Source: Gudongella sp051744365 (GTDB taxonomy: Bacteria; Bacillota; Clostridia; Tissierellales; Tissierellaceae). From it: 64,000 bases of DNA. Location of the stretch: NCBI GenBank assembly GCA_051744365.1, contig JBNJCX010000001.1, positions 32,547-96,546 on the forward strand, in the 5' to 3' direction. Numbering within the stretch: the stretch's first letter is position 1; each line of letters starts with the position of its first letter. Position numbers and translations under genes: made by a program. Positions 61,807-64,000 of the stretch are shown one piece after another. A model generated the notes under the pieces. It saw only the letters and a list, made by a program, of their open reading frames with translations, was not told the DNA's origin and searched no databases.

Positions 61807-62586
61807 CTATTTGAATGTGGACAAGTCCACTGAAGCCTCCTTGGCTATTTCCACTATTATTCTCGTCCATCTTTCCTTGTTGTCATCACTGAATCTATTG
61901 TTGGGGCCGGAAATAGATATGCAGGCAATCACCTCTCCATTTGGTCCAAATACAGGAGCTGCTATGCAGGAGACGTCCTCGTCCCTTTCTTCAATATCAA
62001 AGCCATATCCAGCTTCCCTTATTTTTTCAAGCTCTTCCATCAATACCTTCCTGTCTGTAATAGTGTTCTCGGTAAATTTTTCAAGACTTATGCTTTCAAG
62101 GATTTTTTCTTTATCCTCACTATCCTTGAATGCCAGAAATATCTTCCCGCTTGCAGTACAATGCAAAGGAGCCTTTGCTCCAGTTTTGGTAAACATCTTT
62201 ATAAGTTTGTCGCTTTCCTCCTGAGCAATGTATACAATTTCTTCCCCCTCCAATATTGTAAGGTTAGCCGTCTCACCTGTATTGTCCCTTAATTTGGTCA
62301 AATATGGCTTAAGTTCTATTGAAATATTGTTTTGTTCATACGAAGTCATTCCCAGTTGCCATAGCTTCAATCCCAGCTTGTATTTTTTTGTCTTTTGATC
62401 CTGAGTGATAATGTTCGACTCCTTCAAAGTATTAAGTATATGATAAGTTGCACTGACTCCATAACCCAATGCTTCACTTATTTCAGTTGCCCCTTGTTCA
62501 TGGTCCTGTTCTGCAATATAATTGATTATATCAAAAGCTTTTTTTATTGAACCAATTGTTTTTTTCTGTTTTGATTCTTTCTTCAA
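61807..62586 (-). CDS. IclR family transcriptional regulator
   Basis: The protein has 259 residues: an N-terminal winged helix (about 10-75, AFDIINYIAEQDHEQGATEISEALGYGVSATYHILNTL) and a C-terminal IclR effector domain (about 90-255) with GAKAPLHCTASGKIFLAF and CIAAPVFGPNGEVIACISISGP. It is probably cotranscribed with thrC and controls it or the adjacent asparaginase. The effector is unknown. Confidence 0.92.
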   Translation of the reverse strand: MKKESKQKKTIGSIKKAFDIINYIAEQDHEQGATEISEALGYGVSATYHILNTLKESNIITQDQKTKKYKLGLKLWQLGMTSYEQNNISIELKPYLTKLRDNTGETANLTILEGEEIVYIAQEESDKLIKMFTKTGAKAPLHCTASGKIFLAFKDSEDKEKILESISLEKFTENTITDRKVLMEELEKIREAGYGFDIEERDEDVSCIAAPVFGPNGEVIACISISGPNNRFSDDNKERWTRIIVEIAKEASVDLSTFK

Positions 62587-62681
62587 AGTATCCCCCCGTT
62601 CCAGTTAATTCTATTGTACAATATTTTTTCTATTGGTAAAAGTGATTTTACAATAATACATTTGAAGGGTAGCTGATAAAA

Positions 62682-63662
62682 ATGAAAATTATAAAAAATA
62701 CGATAGAAATTCAAATGGATTTTACACCGACTATTCCCATTGATGATATCTGTTTTTTTGATATAGAGACAACAGGCTTAAGCAGAGATTATCACCATAT
62801 TTACCTAATTGGAATACTATATTTTGACGACATGAAAAAAAGCTGGACCATTCTTCAGTTATTTGCTGATTCACTCGAGGAGGAAGAGCAAATTCTTCAT
62901 GAGTTCACAAGACAAACAAGAGGATTCAATATACTGGTCTCGTACAACGGCGATTCTTTTGATATTCCCTTTATTATAAGAAGACTTGAAAAATATGGTC
63001 ACAGTTGGAGTCCTTCCTCATCACTTGATTTATATAAATACATCAGAGAAAATAGGTATTTAATTGAAATTCCTGACTTGAAGCTCAAGACTGTTGAAAA
63101 GTATATTGGTATAAATAGAATTGACTCCCTTTCAGGTAAGGACTGCATTGAGCTATATAAATCCTATGCAAAAATGAATAGTGATAATTTGCTCCAATTG
63201 ATACTTCAACACAATTATGATGATCTGCAGCACATGCCCCTTCTTCTCAGGATCATGAATCTGGTTGAATCAGAAAAAACAATAGCAATTGAAAGTACAA
63301 AGCCTGAGGTATTCTTTCATATTGATAATATTGATTTTATCAAGGATCATCTAGTTGTTGATGGGACATATAGACCATCCTTCCTGATTCCCTGGAATTA
63401 CTTTCAACCTTACTATTCCCTGAAGCTTGACGATCAGAATAAATTCCACATAACCATGGAAATAAAAAGAGCCAGACTATCTGACGATATTCTGGCTGAT
63501 ATAGCTGATACTAGAAAGCTGTCAAAAAACGGGTTTCCTGTGGATTATTCACCATACGAAATTCCTGATGGCATTTTAGTACTAAGAGCTGATAATAAGA
63601 TCTTTACAAATAATATCAAGACAATTATCAGGAATATATTTCTAAAGCATTATAACGGCTAA
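62682..63662 (+). CDS. Ribonuclease H-like (DEDD exonuclease) domain protein, YprB-like
   Basis: The protein has 326 residues. The N-terminal region holds a DEDD exonuclease motif, FFDIETTGLS, with D27 and E29. NGDSFDIPF, with a further Asp, and HNYDDLQHMPLLLRI complete the set. It matches YprB-type proteins annotated as ribonuclease H-like domain-containing. The C-terminal ~110 residues are not recognised. The biological role is unknown. Its start has only a weak GAAGGG site. It stands alone opposite the IclR gene. Confidence 0.85.
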   Translation: MKIIKNTIEIQMDFTPTIPIDDICFFDIETTGLSRDYHHIYLIGILYFDDMKKSWTILQLFADSLEEEEQILHEFTRQTRGFNILVSYNGDSFDIPFIIRRLEKYGHSWSPSSSLDLYKYIRENRYLIEIPDLKLKTVEKYIGINRIDSLSGKDCIELYKSYAKMNSDNLLQLILQHNYDDLQHMPLLLRIMNLVESEKTIAIESTKPEVFFHIDNIDFIKDHLVVDGTYRPSFLIPWNYFQPYYSLKLDDQNKFHITMEIKRARLSDDILADIADTRKLSKNGFPVDYSPYEIPDGILVLRADNKIFTNNIKTIIRNIFLKHYNG

Positions 63663-63678
63663 TATTACTTTTACAAGC

Positions 63679-63710
63679 AAAAAAACAAACCAATCAGGTT
63701 TGTTTTTTTT
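63679..63710 (+). terminator. Terminator of the YprB-like gene (bidirectional)
   Basis: AAACAAACC, a five-base loop and GGTTTGTTT with A and T runs on both sides. It also suits the minus-strand tRNA-Ile transcript, which ends here. Confidence 0.88.
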
Positions 63711-63711
63711 G

Positions 63712-63788
63712 TGGTGGGCCTTCAGGGACTCGAACCCCAGACCTACCGGTTATGAGCCGGGCGCTCTAACCAACTGAGCTAAAGGCCC
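63712..63788 (-). tRNA. tRNA with CAT anticodon, probably tRNA-Ile2
   Basis: A 77-base tRNA with encoded CCA, acceptor GGGCCTT/AAGGCCC. The anticodon loop CTCATAA with stem CCCGG resembles the lysidine-modified Ile2 class (GGCTCATAACC) rather than elongator Met, which typically has TTCATAC. It is followed upstream by tRNA-Ile(GAT). The 27-43 pair is a C-U mismatch and the T stem has two G-U pairs. Confidence 0.85.
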
Positions 63789-63812
63789 TTAAATCAAATA
63801 ATTTGATTTAAG

Positions 63813-63889
<77 letters not shown>

Positions 63890-63985
63890 ATACATTATTG
63901 TAAAAATTATTTCCAAATGGACTTCTTGCGTGCCCAACCGGTTAATTGCCGAAACTTGTTTCGCTGCAATTTAGCGGGGAGGGTG

Positions 63986-64000
63986 CAAGTCCATACATTA
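63986..64000. repeat. 15-bp direct repeat of the tRNA-Ile 5' end region
   Basis: CAAGTCCATACATTA at 63883-63897 (first seven bases of tRNA-Ile and upstream flank) recurs exactly at 63986-64000, the window edge. The repeat may extend further. See findings for a possible group II intron start. Confidence 0.5.

Noticed and set aside
63917..63993. A third tRNA (GGACTTGC ... GCAAGAAGTCC spans ~76 bases)
   Set aside because: The ends can pair, but there is no TTCGANT T-loop, D-arm or anticodon stem.

Overview
The window reads as the chromosome of a low-GC, anaerobic, Gram-positive (Firmicutes/Clostridia-type) bacterium. Support comes from an Rnf complex in the clostridial order CDGEAB, ribosomal protein L27 with the cleavable N-terminal extension next to its protease Prp, a mreBCD-mrdA-minCDE block, and a full selenocysteine system. 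A Tissierellales/Sedimentibacter-like amino-acid fermenter would fit, but that is inference. Nearly all genes lie on the minus strand in long operons. I see no phage, transposon or CRISPR. The only possible mobile trace is the last ~75 bases.

Region by region (minus strand unless stated). 1-7.5 kb: hemW (cut by the window edge), lepA, lepB, rpsT (+), holA, comEC. 7.6-8.8 kb: an alanyl-tRNA editing protein (+). 8.85-14.7 kb: an apparent selenocysteine operon, in transcription order comEA-selD-selA-selB-response regulator-selC (tRNA-Sec). SelD is itself a selenoprotein: its true start is 14087, and an in-frame UGA at 14046-14048 is read through, with a SECIS-like hairpin downstream. 15-16.3 kb: a D,D-carboxypeptidase (+). 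16.3-25.8 kb: a long housekeeping run (ridA, rsfS, LCP protein, yqeK, nadD, yhbY, obgE, rpmA, prp, rplU, rng, DUF2344 protein, radical SAM protein). 25.9-34.7 kb: minE-minD-minC, a very large PBP2, mreD-mreC-mreB, radC, maf. 34.7-40.7 kb: a Gx-type transporter, a NusG-domain-II protein and rnfBAEGDC. 40.8-46.8 kb: tRNA-Leu(GAG), a family-5 solute-binding lipoprotein, a lytic transglycosylase, coaE, polA and tRNA-Leu(CAA) (+). 46.8-51.7 kb: mltG, an acyltransferase-like protein, lplA, a beta-CASP RNase. 51.8-56.1 kb: a spermidine/putrescine ABC operon led by a HTH-cupin regulator. 56.3-59.2 kb: thiI, cysteine desulfurase, LUD protein. 59.3-60.6 kb (+): a promoter-terminator unit that looks like a small RNA or a terminated leader, then L-asparaginase. 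60.6-62.6 kb: threonine synthase and an IclR regulator. 62.7-63.7 kb (+): a DEDD exonuclease-like protein. 63.7-64 kb: tRNA-Ile(CAT), tRNA-Ile(GAT) and an odd repeat-bearing end.

How the genes work together: SelD makes selenophosphate, SelA charges it onto SelC, and SelB delivers Sec-tRNA. SelD depends on its own product for full-length synthesis. Rnf couples ferredoxin:NAD+ electron flow to an ion gradient. Mre/PBP2/Min proteins run cell shape and septum placement. Pot proteins import polyamines, probably under the HTH-cupin regulator, whose repeated operator ACTAAACANNNAGTTTA flanks a perfect consensus promoter.

Most notable points: the UGA-containing selD; the response regulator inside the sel operon with Glu instead of the phosphorylated Asp; the unassigned ~120-nt transcript before asparaginase; the palindromic operators at pot and rnf; and the oversized PBP2.
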